Part shown: positions 15,955 through 26,059 of the stretch, piece by piece | Layout of the letters: each line of letters starts with the position of its first letter | How positions within the stretch are numbered: the stretch's first letter is position 1 | DNA from: Spyradocola merdavium | Lineage (GTDB): Bacteria > Bacillota > Clostridia > Christensenellales > UBA1750 | NCBI GenBank assembly: GCA_018711265.1 | Contig: DVIM01000026.1 | Span: 1 to 64,000, forward strand | DNA: 64,000 bases | Reading direction: 5' to 3' | Notes under the pieces: model-generated | Told to the model about the DNA's origin: nothing | Database searches by the model: none | What the model saw: the letters and a program-made list of their open reading frames with translations, nothing else | Program-made: the position numbers and the translations under genes

Positions 15955-16410
15955 TCAGTCCGCCGCGGCGTCGAGCGCCCCCTCGCCAAACATGGCGGTC
16001 AGGCAGTCCGCGCCCTGGTAGAGCGTCCCGTCCAGCCAGGCGCTCTCGCACACATGGTCCGGGGCGGGGCCGTTCCCGTGGCTGCAGCGGACGAGGCGCT
16101 CCTCCTCGCCCTCCAGGACGAGGGAAACGTCCGCGCCGTTGGCATCGCCCTCCCGTGTAAAGAAATACGTCCTCTCGACCGCAGGGGCTTCATAGCCCTG
16201 CGGCGAATCCGAGACGTCGCTCTCCTCGGCGTGGACGGCGTATCCCGCCGCCTGCGCGATCTCCAGGGTGGGATACAGGTCCGCGCCCGCCTCCGCAACC
16301 CTGGGAGACGGCGCCGGGGAGGGCTGCGCCCTTGCCGCCTCGCCCGCCTGCGCCGAGCATCCCGCGAGCAGCGCGGCGCTCAGCGCCAGCCCGATGACTC
16401 CTCTCCACAT
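15955..16410 (-). CDS. Small lipoprotein of unknown function
   Basis: 151 residues from the ATG at 16410, with a GGAGGGAGG ribosome binding site. The signal peptide ends in the lipobox LLAGCS (Cys 18). A short Pro/Ser/Ala linker is followed by about 110 residues including YPTLEIAQAAGYAV and a predicted beta-rich part (RTYFFTREGD, DVSLVLEGEE). It should be anchored on the outer membrane face. I do not recognise the family. It lies downstream of glgA behind a terminator, so it is probably not part of the glycogen operon. Confidence 0.75.
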   Translation of the reverse strand: MWRGVIGLALSAALLAGCSAQAGEAARAQPSPAPSPRVAEAGADLYPTLEIAQAAGYAVHAEESDVSDSPQGYEAPAVERTYFFTREGDANGADVSLVLEGEEERLVRCSHGNGPAPDHVCESAWLDGTLYQGADCLTAMFGEGALDAAAD

Positions 16411-16430
16411 GGTCCTCCCTCCTTTTTTAC

Positions 16431-16466
16431 AAAAATCCGGCGGTCGGATTGGTTCCGGCCGCCGGA
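16431..16466 (-). terminator. Terminator of the glgBCDA operon
   Basis: Minus strand stem TCCGGCGGCCGGAA / TCCGACCGCCGGA followed by TTTTTGT, 15 bases after the glgA stop. Confidence 0.85.
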
Positions 16467-16480
16467 CTGCGTTGCGGGGA

Positions 16481-17980
16481 TTATTCCTCCTCGTCCTTCT
16501 TGGGCTCGGCCTTTGCCTCCTCCTTGAGGGGGACGGCCTGCTCCGGGGCGAGCTTGTTGTAGAGCTCCATGTACTTCTTGGCGCTGTGCTGCCAGCTGTA
16601 GTCGCCGCGCATCCCGTTGCCGATGATCTTGCGCCAGGACTTCTTGTCCTCGCGGTAGGTGGTGGTGGCGCGGGTGATGGCGTCGAGCATGTCGTGCGCG
16701 TTGTAGGAGTAGAAGGTGAAGCCCACGCCCTCGCCCGTGACGGGGTTGAAGGGCTGCACCGTGTCCTTGAGGCCGCCGGTCTCGCGGACGATGGGCACCG
16801 TGCCGTAGCGCATGGCGATCATCTGCGACAGGCCGCAGGGCTCAAAGGCCGAGGGCATGAGGAAGAGGTCTGCGCCGGCATAGATGCGGTGCGCGAGCTC
16901 GGGGTTCATCTGGTTCCAGGAGGCGACCTTGCCCTGGTAGCGGTGCGCCGCCCAGTTGAAGAGGTTGACGAACTTCTCCTCGCCCATGCCCAGCACCACG
17001 AGCTGCACGTCCAGGCTCATGATCTCGGGCAGCACGCGCTCGACCAGGTCCAGGCCCTTCTGCGAGGAAAGGCGCGTGACCATGCCGATGAGCGGCACGT
17101 CCGGGCGGATCTCCAGGCCGAGCTGCTCCTGCAGGGCGGCCTTGTTGACGGCCTTGCGCTTGCTCTGGGTGACGACGTTGTAGGTCTGCACGATCTGGGG
17201 GTCCTTGTTCGGGTTGTACTCGTCCACGTCGATGCCGTTGAGGATGCCGGTCAGGCTCTCGTGCCGCGCGCGGAGCAGGCCGTCGAGCCGCTCGCCGTAG
17301 TAGGCGGTCTGGATCTCGTTGGCATAGGTGGGGCTGACGGTGGTGATCTCGTCCGTGTAGACCAAGCCGCCCTTCATGAAGGAGGCCGCGCCGAAGAACT
17401 CGAGCTTGTCGCTGGTGTAGGCGTCCCAGCCCAGGCCCATGAGGTCCTCGATGTAGTCCATGCCGAACACGCCCTGGTACTGCAGGTTGTGGATGGTGAA
17501 CACCGTGTGAATGCCCTGGTAGAAGGGCAGGGCCGCGTACTGGCGCTTGAGCAGCACGGGGATCAGGCCCGTCTGCCAGTCGTGGCAGTGCAGGATGTCG
17601 GGCTTGTAGTCGATCAGGGGCAGGGCCTCGAGCACCGCCCGGTCGAAGAAGGCGAAGCGCTCGCCCTCGTCGCCGCCCCAGCCGTAGACCGAGGGCCGGT
17701 TGTAGTAGAACTCGTTATCGATGAAGTAGAAGGTCACGCCGTCGAGCTTGAGCGTTTCGATGCCGCAGTACTGCCGCCTCCAGCCGAGGTTGACGTAAAA
17801 GTACGTCAAGTGCTCCATCTGCTCCCGCCACTTGGGCGCGACGTCGCGGTACAGGGGAAGGATGACGCGCACTTCCGCGCCCAGCTTCTTGAGCTGCTTA
17901 GGAAGGGCGCCGGCCACGTCCGCCAGACCGCCGGTCTTGACAAAGGGTACGCACTCCGAGGTTGCAAACAGGATCTTCAC
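16481..17980 (-). CDS. glgA: Glycogen synthase
   Basis: 499 residues, GT5 family. It transfers glucose from ADP-glucose to growing alpha-1,4-glucan. The ADP-glucose-binding motif KTGGLADVAGALPK begins at residue 16, and the C-terminal EPCGLSQMIAMRYGTVPIVR and ETGGLKDTV motifs are intact. A charged tail (KEEAKAEPKKDEEE) extends beyond the usual end. It is the last gene of glgB-glgC-glgD-glgA. A 113-base gap after glgD holds a GGCAAGGGG/CCCCTTGCC stem-loop (18035-18060) without a U-run, which may affect mRNA processing. Confidence 0.96.
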   Translation of the reverse strand: MKILFATSECVPFVKTGGLADVAGALPKQLKKLGAEVRVILPLYRDVAPKWREQMEHLTYFYVNLGWRRQYCGIETLKLDGVTFYFIDNEFYYNRPSVYGWGGDEGERFAFFDRAVLEALPLIDYKPDILHCHDWQTGLIPVLLKRQYAALPFYQGIHTVFTIHNLQYQGVFGMDYIEDLMGLGWDAYTSDKLEFFGAASFMKGGLVYTDEITTVSPTYANEIQTAYYGERLDGLLRARHESLTGILNGIDVDEYNPNKDPQIVQTYNVVTQSKRKAVNKAALQEQLGLEIRPDVPLIGMVTRLSSQKGLDLVERVLPEIMSLDVQLVVLGMGEEKFVNLFNWAAHRYQGKVASWNQMNPELAHRIYAGADLFLMPSAFEPCGLSQMIAMRYGTVPIVRETGGLKDTVQPFNPVTGEGVGFTFYSYNAHDMLDAITRATTTYREDKKSWRKIIGNGMRGDYSWQHSAKKYMELYNKLAPEQAVPLKEEAKAEPKKDEEE

Positions 17981-18034
17981 GCATCTCCCGCCTTTCTAGT
18001 CGATTGCACTGTGCCTTCCCGCAAGCGAGAAGGC

Positions 18035-18060
18035 GGCAAGGGGACAAGGACCCCCTTGCC
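18035..18060 (-). other. Intercistronic stem-loop between glgD and glgA
   Basis: GGCAAGGGG, 8 bases, CCCCTTGCC, with no U-run on the minus strand. It is more likely an mRNA stability or processing element than a terminator. Confidence 0.45.
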
Positions 18061-18093
18061 CGCACTGTCCTTCTCTCTTCTCCTTTGCGCTTC

Positions 18094-19218
18094 TTAGATG
18101 ACTGCGTTCTTCTCGATGACGACCGGGTAGCTCTCCTGGCCGACGATGCGGCGGTCGCGCTTGATGAACGCGTTCTTGTCCGAGATGACGTGGCTGAGCT
18201 GCGCACCGTCCTGCACCTCCACGCTCTGCATGAGGATGCAGTCCTTGACCACCGCGCCCTTGCCCACGCGCACGCCGCGGAAGAGCACGGAGTTCTCCAC
18301 CGTGCCCTCGATGATGCAGCCGTCCGCCACGAGGGAATTGACCGCCTTGGCCCCCGCCTCATAGCGGGCGGGAACCTCATCCTTGACCTTAGTATACACC
18401 GGATTGGGCCGGTAAAGCAAGGGGGTGCGGATCTCCTCGTTGAGCAGGTCCATGTTGAGCCGGTAGTAGGAGTAGATGGACTCGATGCGCGAGACATAGC
18501 CCTCGTACTTGTAGGCGTAGACCTTGAGCTCGGAGAGCTGGTTGATGAGCACGTCGCGCACAAAGTCCGTGCGGTAGTGCGCGGCGGAGATCTCCACAAG
18601 GTAGGTCAGCAGGGCCTTGTCCATCAGGTAGACGTCCATGGAGACATTGGGGTAGCTGTGCAGGTGCGGCGAGACCTCGATGTCGACCACGCGGTTGTTC
18701 TCGTCGAGCTTGAGGTAGGTGCGGTCCGCGTCGCTGAACAGCTCGCCCTCCCCGGGCACGTTGTAGAGGATGGTGATGTCCGCGCCGGACTCCATGTGCT
18801 TCTTCATCATGTCATCAAACGTGGTGTTGAAGACCGTGGAGGAGCCGGAGATCAGCGCATAGCGCTGGGAGGCGCGGCGCACGTAGCCCAGGTTGGAGCG
18901 GATGGCGTCGAGCATGCCGGCATAGCCGCCGGTGTTGCTGCGGGTGACGTAGGGCGGCAGGATGAACAGGCCGTCGCGCTTGCGGTTGAGGTCCCAGGCC
19001 TTGCCGCTTTCCAGGTGGTCCATCAGGGAGTGGTAGTTGCGCTGCGTGATCAGGCCCACGTTCGTGATGTCGGAGTGGACCATGTTGCTCAAGAGCACGT
19101 CGATGACGCGGTATCTGCCGCCGATGGGCATGGCGGCAATGGAGCGCGAGCGCGTCAGATCGCGCAGGCGGACGTCGCTTTCATCGCTGGTATAGATCAA
19201 GCCGAATACGTCTTTCAT
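18094..19218 (-). CDS. glgD: Glucose-1-phosphate adenylyltransferase, GlgD subunit
   Basis: 374 residues. GlgD is the non-catalytic or regulatory partner of GlgC in Firmicutes. The N-terminus MKDVFGLIYTSDES followed by PIGGRYRVIDVLLSNM keeps the nucleotidyltransferase fold. It lacks the catalytic G-G-G-x-G-x-R-L loop present in GlgC. The C-terminal half shows left-handed beta-helix repeats (VADGCIIEGTVENSVLFRGV region). Its start overlaps the glgC stop in an ATGA, so the two subunits are translationally coupled. Confidence 0.95.
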   Translation of the reverse strand: MKDVFGLIYTSDESDVRLRDLTRSRSIAAMPIGGRYRVIDVLLSNMVHSDITNVGLITQRNYHSLMDHLESGKAWDLNRKRDGLFILPPYVTRSNTGGYAGMLDAIRSNLGYVRRASQRYALISGSSTVFNTTFDDMMKKHMESGADITILYNVPGEGELFSDADRTYLKLDENNRVVDIEVSPHLHSYPNVSMDVYLMDKALLTYLVEISAAHYRTDFVRDVLINQLSELKVYAYKYEGYVSRIESIYSYYRLNMDLLNEEIRTPLLYRPNPVYTKVKDEVPARYEAGAKAVNSLVADGCIIEGTVENSVLFRGVRVGKGAVVKDCILMQSVEVQDGAQLSHVISDKNAFIKRDRRIVGQESYPVVIEKNAVI

Positions 19219-20423
19219 TTTGCATCCTCCTCAGCCTTGGCCTCGCGCTTGGCCAGCACTTCCATGTCGATCTGCTCCCCGGGCTTGACCACGGAATACT
19301 CCGGGAGCACGGTTTCCTGCCCGACGACCGCGATGCGGCCATTGCCGCCCACGACGCTGTCCGGGCCGACGACCGCGTTTTCCGAGACGATCGCGCGGCG
19401 GATGCGCGCGCCCTTGCAGATGCGCGCGCCGTTCATGATGACGGAGTTCTCCACGATTGCGCCCTCCTCCACGGTCGCGCCGGAGAAGAGGATGGAGTGG
19501 TCGACCTTGCCCGCGACGGTGCAGCCCTCGGTCACCATGGAATCGGAGACCTCCGCGGTCTTGGCGATGTAGTGCGGGGGCAGCGTGGGGTTGCGCGCGT
19601 AGATGCGCCAGGCGCTGTCGTAGAGGTTAAAGGCCGGCGGGGACTGCAGCAGGTCCATGTTGGCCTCCCACAGGCTCTCGATGGTTCCCACGTCCTTCCA
19701 GTAGCCCTCGAAGGGATAGGCCACCATGTGCTTGCCCTCGGCCAGCATGCGCGGGATGATGTTCTTGCCGAAGTCGTTGGAGGATTCCGGGTTCTCCTCG
19801 TCCTCGATGAGGTACTGCTTGAGGTCCTTCCAGTTGAAGACGTAGATGCCCATGGACGCGTTGTTGGACTTGGGGTTGGCGGGCTTCTCCTCGAACTCGA
19901 CGATGTCGCCCTCCTCGTTGGTGTTCATGATGCCAAAGCGGGAGGCCTCGTTCCACGGCACGGAGTAGACGGCGATGGTGCAGTCCGCGTGCTTCTTCTC
20001 GTGCATGGCGATCATGGCGGAGTAGTCCATCTTGTAAATGTGGTCGCCCGACAGGACCAGGACGTAGTCCGGGTCGTACTGCTGGATGAAGGTCATGTTC
20101 GGGTAGATGGCGTTGGCGGTTCCCTTGTACCAGGTGCCGCTCTTGCCCTTCATGTAGGGCGGCAGGACGAACACGCCGCCGGTCAGGCGGTCCAGATCCC
20201 AGGGCATGCCGTTGCCGATGTAGGAGTTCAGTTCCAGCGGCTGGTACTGGGTCAAAACGCCCACGACGTCGATGCCGGAGTTCGAGCAGTTGGACAGGGG
20301 GAAGTCGATGATCCGGTACTTTCCGCCGAAGGCCACGGCGGGCTTGGCCATATTCTTGGTCAAAACGCCCAGGCGGCTTCCCTGCCCGCCCGCCAGCAGC
20401 ATGGCGACACACTTTTTACCCAT
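19215..20423 (-). CDS. glgC: Glucose-1-phosphate adenylyltransferase, catalytic subunit
   Basis: 402 residues. It makes ADP-glucose from ATP and glucose 1-phosphate, the committed step of glycogen synthesis. Seen are the catalytic loop LLAGGQGSRLGVLT at 10-23 with the conserved Arg, KPAVAFGGKYRIIDFPLSNC, the LSGDHIYKMDY metal site, and FEEKPANPKS. Beta-helix repeats make up the last third. It sits 50 bases after glgB and overlaps glgD, forming the two-subunit enzyme typical of Gram-positive bacteria. Confidence 0.97.
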   Translation of the reverse strand: MGKKCVAMLLAGGQGSRLGVLTKNMAKPAVAFGGKYRIIDFPLSNCSNSGIDVVGVLTQYQPLELNSYIGNGMPWDLDRLTGGVFVLPPYMKGKSGTWYKGTANAIYPNMTFIQQYDPDYVLVLSGDHIYKMDYSAMIAMHEKKHADCTIAVYSVPWNEASRFGIMNTNEEGDIVEFEEKPANPKSNNASMGIYVFNWKDLKQYLIEDEENPESSNDFGKNIIPRMLAEGKHMVAYPFEGYWKDVGTIESLWEANMDLLQSPPAFNLYDSAWRIYARNPTLPPHYIAKTAEVSDSMVTEGCTVAGKVDHSILFSGATVEEGAIVENSVIMNGARICKGARIRRAIVSENAVVGPDSVVGGNGRIAVVGQETVLPEYSVVKPGEQIDMEVLAKREAKAEEDAK

Positions 20424-20473
20424 TATTACACCCTCTTCTAGTTATTTTGTATGAAGAAACAAGGCCTGCGCGT

Positions 20474-22375
<1,902 letters not shown>

Positions 22376-22635
22376 CGCCCTTCACCTCCTCAAATTCACA
22401 CGCCCGGGCCCCCGCCCAAACATGTAAATTGTATGTTAATACTATCATAGCATAGAATCCTAAAGTTGACTACTCTTTTTTTGGTGAAAAAATTAAATAT
22501 GCAAAATTTGTTTGGATTATGCATTTCGCGCCCTTTTCTTTCACAATATTTCATGCTACAATACCCCGGTAGGGGGCGTGCGCACCGGCCGCCCCGCCTT
22601 TTCCACAGGACAAAAGACAGAAGGGGGATCACGCG
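22376..22635. other. AT-rich divergent promoter region
   Basis: The 260 bases between glgB (minus) and the aldo/keto reductase gene (plus) contain the most AT-rich part of the window (22430-22560). They include TACAAT at 22557-22562 as a possible plus -10, and TATGAT on the minus strand for glgB. No gene is seen. Confidence 0.6.
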
Positions 22636-23649
22636 ATGGAAACCATCATCCTCGGCTCCACGGGCATCGCCGCGACGCGTTCGGGCTTTGGCGCCCTGCC
22701 CATCCAGCGCCTGAGCAAGGAGGAGGCCGCGCGCCTGCTCGTGCTCGCCTACGAAGGGGGCATCAACTTCTTTGACACCGCCAACGCCTATACCGACAGC
22801 GAGGAAAAGATCGGCCTGGCGCTGTCCTCCGTGCGCAAGAACATCTTCCTGGCCACAAAGACCGGGTCTTCGACGCCGGACCAGTTCTGGAAGCACCTGG
22901 AGCTGTCGCTCACGCGCATGAAGACGGACTACATCGACATCTACCAGTTCCACAACCCGGCCTCCATGCCCTCGGACGAGATGCTCTCCTGCATGGTCAA
23001 GGCCAAGGCGCAGGGCATGATCCGCCACATCGGCGTCACGGCCCACCGCCTGGACACCGCCCTTGCCGAGATCGAGTCCGGCGCGTTTGAGACCATGCAG
23101 TTCCCGCTCTCGGCCCTGTCCAGCGAAAAGGACCTGGACCTTGTGCGCCTGTGCAAGGAAAAGAACATGGGCGTCATCGGCATGAAGGGCCTGGCCGGCG
23201 GGCTTCTGACCAGCGCCGCGCCCTCGATGGCGTACCTGCGCCGGTTCGACAACCTCGTGCCCATCTGGGGCATCCAGCGGGAGTCCGAGCTGCAGGAGGT
23301 GCTGGAGCTGGAGAAGAACCCGCCCGCCCTGGACGAGGCCATGATGGCGCGCATCGAAAAGGACCGCAGGGAGCTGGCCGGGGACTTCTGCCGCGGCTGC
23401 GGCTACTGCCTGCCCTGCCCGGCGGGCATCCCGATCAACAACGCGGCGCGCATGCCGCAGCTCCTGCGCCGCTCGCCCTACGCCGGATACCTGACCGACG
23501 AGTGGGCCGAGCAGATGGAGCGCATCAACAACTGCATCAACTGCCGCGCCTGCGCCAAGCGCTGTCCCTATGAGCTAGACACGCCCAAGCTCCTGCGCGC
23601 CGCGCTTGCAGACTACCGCCAGTTCCGCGCCGAACATCTCCAGAAGTAA
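22636..23649 (+). CDS. Aldo/keto reductase with C-terminal iron-sulfur cluster domain
   Basis: 337 residues. The first 240 form an AKR barrel with catalytic-type residues: Asp and Tyr in FFDTANAYTDSEEK, Lys in LATKTGSS, and His in YQFHNPAS. The end carries two cysteine clusters, CRGCGYCLPCPAGI and CINCRACAKRCPYEL, which look like ferredoxin-type 4Fe-4S sites. Such fusions are common in anaerobic Firmicutes; substrates are mostly unknown. A GGGGGA ribosome binding site precedes the ATG. The next gene starts 51 bases later on the same strand, probably co-transcribed. Confidence 0.92.
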   Translation: METIILGSTGIAATRSGFGALPIQRLSKEEAARLLVLAYEGGINFFDTANAYTDSEEKIGLALSSVRKNIFLATKTGSSTPDQFWKHLELSLTRMKTDYIDIYQFHNPASMPSDEMLSCMVKAKAQGMIRHIGVTAHRLDTALAEIESGAFETMQFPLSALSSEKDLDLVRLCKEKNMGVIGMKGLAGGLLTSAAPSMAYLRRFDNLVPIWGIQRESELQEVLELEKNPPALDEAMMARIEKDRRELAGDFCRGCGYCLPCPAGIPINNAARMPQLLRRSPYAGYLTDEWAEQMERINNCINCRACAKRCPYELDTPKLLRAALADYRQFRAEHLQK

Positions 23650-23700
23650 TTCTACCAGACTTTTTTCAGAATTTCATCAAGAAAGTAAGGAGCTGTTTTC

Positions 23701-25500
23701 ATGCCGCACTACAAAAATTTCCGCGCCGTGGTCTACTGCACGGCGCAGTCCATGGTCCGCATCTCCCCCGAAGGCCTGCAGCGCCAGATCGACTTCTTCC
23801 AGAAGTACGTGGGCGTGGACAAGGTCTACCTCGAGCCCTACCGCGACGACTGCCTGATCCCGCGCGAGCAGCTCCACATGTGCAAGGAGCTCTTCCGCAA
23901 GAACGGCATCGAGGTCGCCGGCGGCATCACCACGACCATCTCCGGCCAGGGCGAGGCGGACGCCGGGCGCCAGCGCCTGTTCAACACCTACTGCTTCTGC
24001 AACGAGCGGATGCGCAACCACCTGAAGGAGACCGTCGAGTACATCGCCAGCGAGTTCGACGAGTTCATCATCGACGACTTCTTCTTCACCAACTGCACCT
24101 GCGACGACTGCCGCCGCGCAAAGGGCGACCGCTCCTGGGAGGCGTTCCGCCTGGACCTGATGAAGGAGGTCTCGGAAAACCTCGTCATCGGCCCGGCGCG
24201 CGCCATCAACCCGGAGATCCGCATCACCGTCAAGTTCCCGAACTGGATGGAGAGCTACCAGGAGGCCGGCTACAACCCCGGCGCGCAGAAGGACCTCTTT
24301 GACAAGATCTACACGGGCACCGAGACCCGCCACCAGCGGCACACGGACCAGCACCTGCCCCGCTACGAGAGCTATTCCATCATGCGCTACATGGAGAACC
24401 TGGCCCCCGGCCGCAACGGCGGCGGCTGGTTCGACCCCTACCAGTGCTATCCCATGGACTGCTACCTGGAGCAGGCGTACCTGACGGTCCTCTCCCGCCC
24501 GCGCGAGGTCATGATGTTCTGCTGGGGCAGCCTGTACAACAACAAGCTGGCCACGCCCATGGGCCTGCAGCTCGCCCGCCTGGACAAGCTGCTCTCCAAG
24601 GTCGGCGCGTGCGCCGGGCTCCCCTGCTACCTGCCGCTCAACGCCCAGGGCGAGGACCACGTCGAGGACTACCTCGGCATGGCGGGCATTCCCTTTGAGG
24701 GCGTGCCGGAGTTCCCGAAGGACGCGCCGGCCGTGTTCCTGACCGTGCAGGCCCTGCGCGACGAGCAGATCGTCGACAAGCTCGAGCAGTACGTCGCCGC
24801 CGGCGGCAAGGCCATCGTCACCTCCGGCTTTGTCAAGGAGGCGCTGGGCAAGGGCCTGGACCGCATGACCTCCATCCGCTACCGCGACCGCACCTTCGAC
24901 GCGACGGAGTACATGTCGGAGCCGGTGTTCGGCTTTGGCAACGACCTGAGCCGCGGCGGCGCGCCGGTGCGCTTCCCGGTCCTGGAGCACCGCAACAACA
25001 CGACCTGGGCGCTGGCCAAGGCCTTCGGCGGCGACGAGAGCTACGGCATCCTGCTGCGGGACACCTATGGCCGCGGTCAGCTGCTGACGCTGGCCGTGCC
25101 GGACGCCATTTCGGACATCCGCAAGCTGCCGCAGACGGTGCTCACCCGCATCCGCGCGGAGCTCTGCTGCGGCCCCGTCTACCTGGACGCGCCCGCGCAG
25201 ATCTCCCTGTTCCCGTACGACAACGACGCCTTCTGTATCTACCCCTACGCCTGCGACGGCTGCGCGGCGCAGCGCATCCGCGTGCGCGTGCGCGGCGTTG
25301 CCGAGGCGCTCTGCCCCCTGGAGGCGCCGGGCCGCGAGGTCAAGCCGCTCTACGTCGCGCCGAACAACGAGACGGTCTTTGAGCTGATGACCGAGCCGGG
25401 CGAGTTCGCCTTCTACGCCATCCGCTGGGCGGAAAACCGCAAGGGAGACGCGCTCCAGGCGGACTGGGGCTCCGCTCCCCACGAGTTTGCGGAGGCGTAA
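23701..25500 (+). CDS. Large TIM-barrel-like protein, possibly a glycoside-hydrolase relative
   Basis: 599 residues, no signal peptide, cytoplasmic. The first 340 residues alternate strands and helices as in a GH-A-type barrel. EFDEFIIDDFFFTNCTCDDC carries clustered acids and a C-x-C-x2-C. Further on are ITVKFPNWMESYQEAGYNPG and EVMMFCWGSLYNNK. From about 340 to 480 a flavodoxin-like region (AVFLTVQALRDEQIVDKLEQ, GGKAIVTSGFVKEALGKG) resembles the trimerisation domain of GH42 enzymes. A beta-rich end follows. I cannot assign a reaction. The ATG is preceded by AAGTAAGGAG. Confidence 0.75.
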   Translation: MPHYKNFRAVVYCTAQSMVRISPEGLQRQIDFFQKYVGVDKVYLEPYRDDCLIPREQLHMCKELFRKNGIEVAGGITTTISGQGEADAGRQRLFNTYCFCNERMRNHLKETVEYIASEFDEFIIDDFFFTNCTCDDCRRAKGDRSWEAFRLDLMKEVSENLVIGPARAINPEIRITVKFPNWMESYQEAGYNPGAQKDLFDKIYTGTETRHQRHTDQHLPRYESYSIMRYMENLAPGRNGGGWFDPYQCYPMDCYLEQAYLTVLSRPREVMMFCWGSLYNNKLATPMGLQLARLDKLLSKVGACAGLPCYLPLNAQGEDHVEDYLGMAGIPFEGVPEFPKDAPAVFLTVQALRDEQIVDKLEQYVAAGGKAIVTSGFVKEALGKGLDRMTSIRYRDRTFDATEYMSEPVFGFGNDLSRGGAPVRFPVLEHRNNTTWALAKAFGGDESYGILLRDTYGRGQLLTLAVPDAISDIRKLPQTVLTRIRAELCCGPVYLDAPAQISLFPYDNDAFCIYPYACDGCAAQRIRVRVRGVAEALCPLEAPGREVKPLYVAPNNETVFELMTEPGEFAFYAIRWAENRKGDALQADWGSAPHEFAEA

Positions 25501-25523
25501 TCCCCCCTTTCTCCCCAAAATCC

Positions 25524-25574
25524 AACGCGCCCCCGCGCTTCCAAAGGATCGGAAGCGCAGGGGCGCGTTTTTTT
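25524..25574. terminator. Bidirectional terminator between convergent genes
   Basis: AACGCGCCCCCGCGCTTCC pairs with GGAAGCGCAGGGGCGCGTT, with one mismatch, and is followed on plus by seven T. It serves the 23701 gene; on minus it starts right after the intended GNAT stop. Confidence 0.88.
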
Positions 25575-26059
25575 ACCAAAGCTGTCCTCTCCCCAACTCC
25601 AAAACGATGTCCGCGTGCGCAAAATCCGCCGCGCGTTCCCCCCACGAGGCAGGCGCCCGGGATTGGCTCCCAGCCCGCCCTGCCGTAGAGGGCGGCGCGC
25701 TCCGGCGCGCAGGTGAAGAGGCTCAGATCCGCGCCCTGCGCGCGGATCCACTCCGCCGCGCGCAGGCACAGCGCGGTGGCCAGGCCCTGTCCGCGCCGCA
25801 GGGGATGCGTCACGACCTCGCTCAGGCCGCAGACCGCGTAGCTCTGCCCGCGGTGGAGCAGGCGCGCCCGCCGGATGCCCACGTGGCAGACAGCCCTCTC
25901 CCCCTCCAGCAGCACGAAAGAGGCCGCGTGTGTTTCGGGCGCCGAGGGAAAGGTTTCGCCGGGCGTCCTGTCCCAGGCTGTGGCCTCCAGGTCGAGGATC
26001 GCCCGCTCGATCGCCGCGCCGCACACCTCCTGCGGGTAGAGCGCCAGCCGATCAGGCAT
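25573..26059 (-). pseudogene. GNAT acetyltransferase with a frameshift in a G6 run
   Basis: From the ATG at 26059 the protein reads as a GNAT: acetyl-CoA loop HPLRRGQGLATALCLRAAEW and the end-strand SLFTCAPERAALYGRAGWEP. At the G6 run (plus-strand C6, 25638-25643) the frame leaves the family pattern and runs antisense through a terminator and the neighbouring gene. Removing one base gives GERAADFAHADIVLELGRG, then QLW and a TAA at 25573-25575, just before the terminator, for 161 residues. The true product is probably 161 aa, so this is either a recent frameshift or a base-calling error. It overlaps the upstream glycosyltransferase gene by eight bases. Confidence 0.75.

Noticed and set aside
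15777..16160. A 127-codon plus frame after the TTGACA
   Set aside because: No clear ribosome binding site; the second half is antisense to the lipoprotein gene and has the Arg/Pro-rich look of shadow frames.
18035..18060. A terminator between glgD and glgA
   Set aside because: The stem has no U-run and the operon has a proper terminator after glgA.
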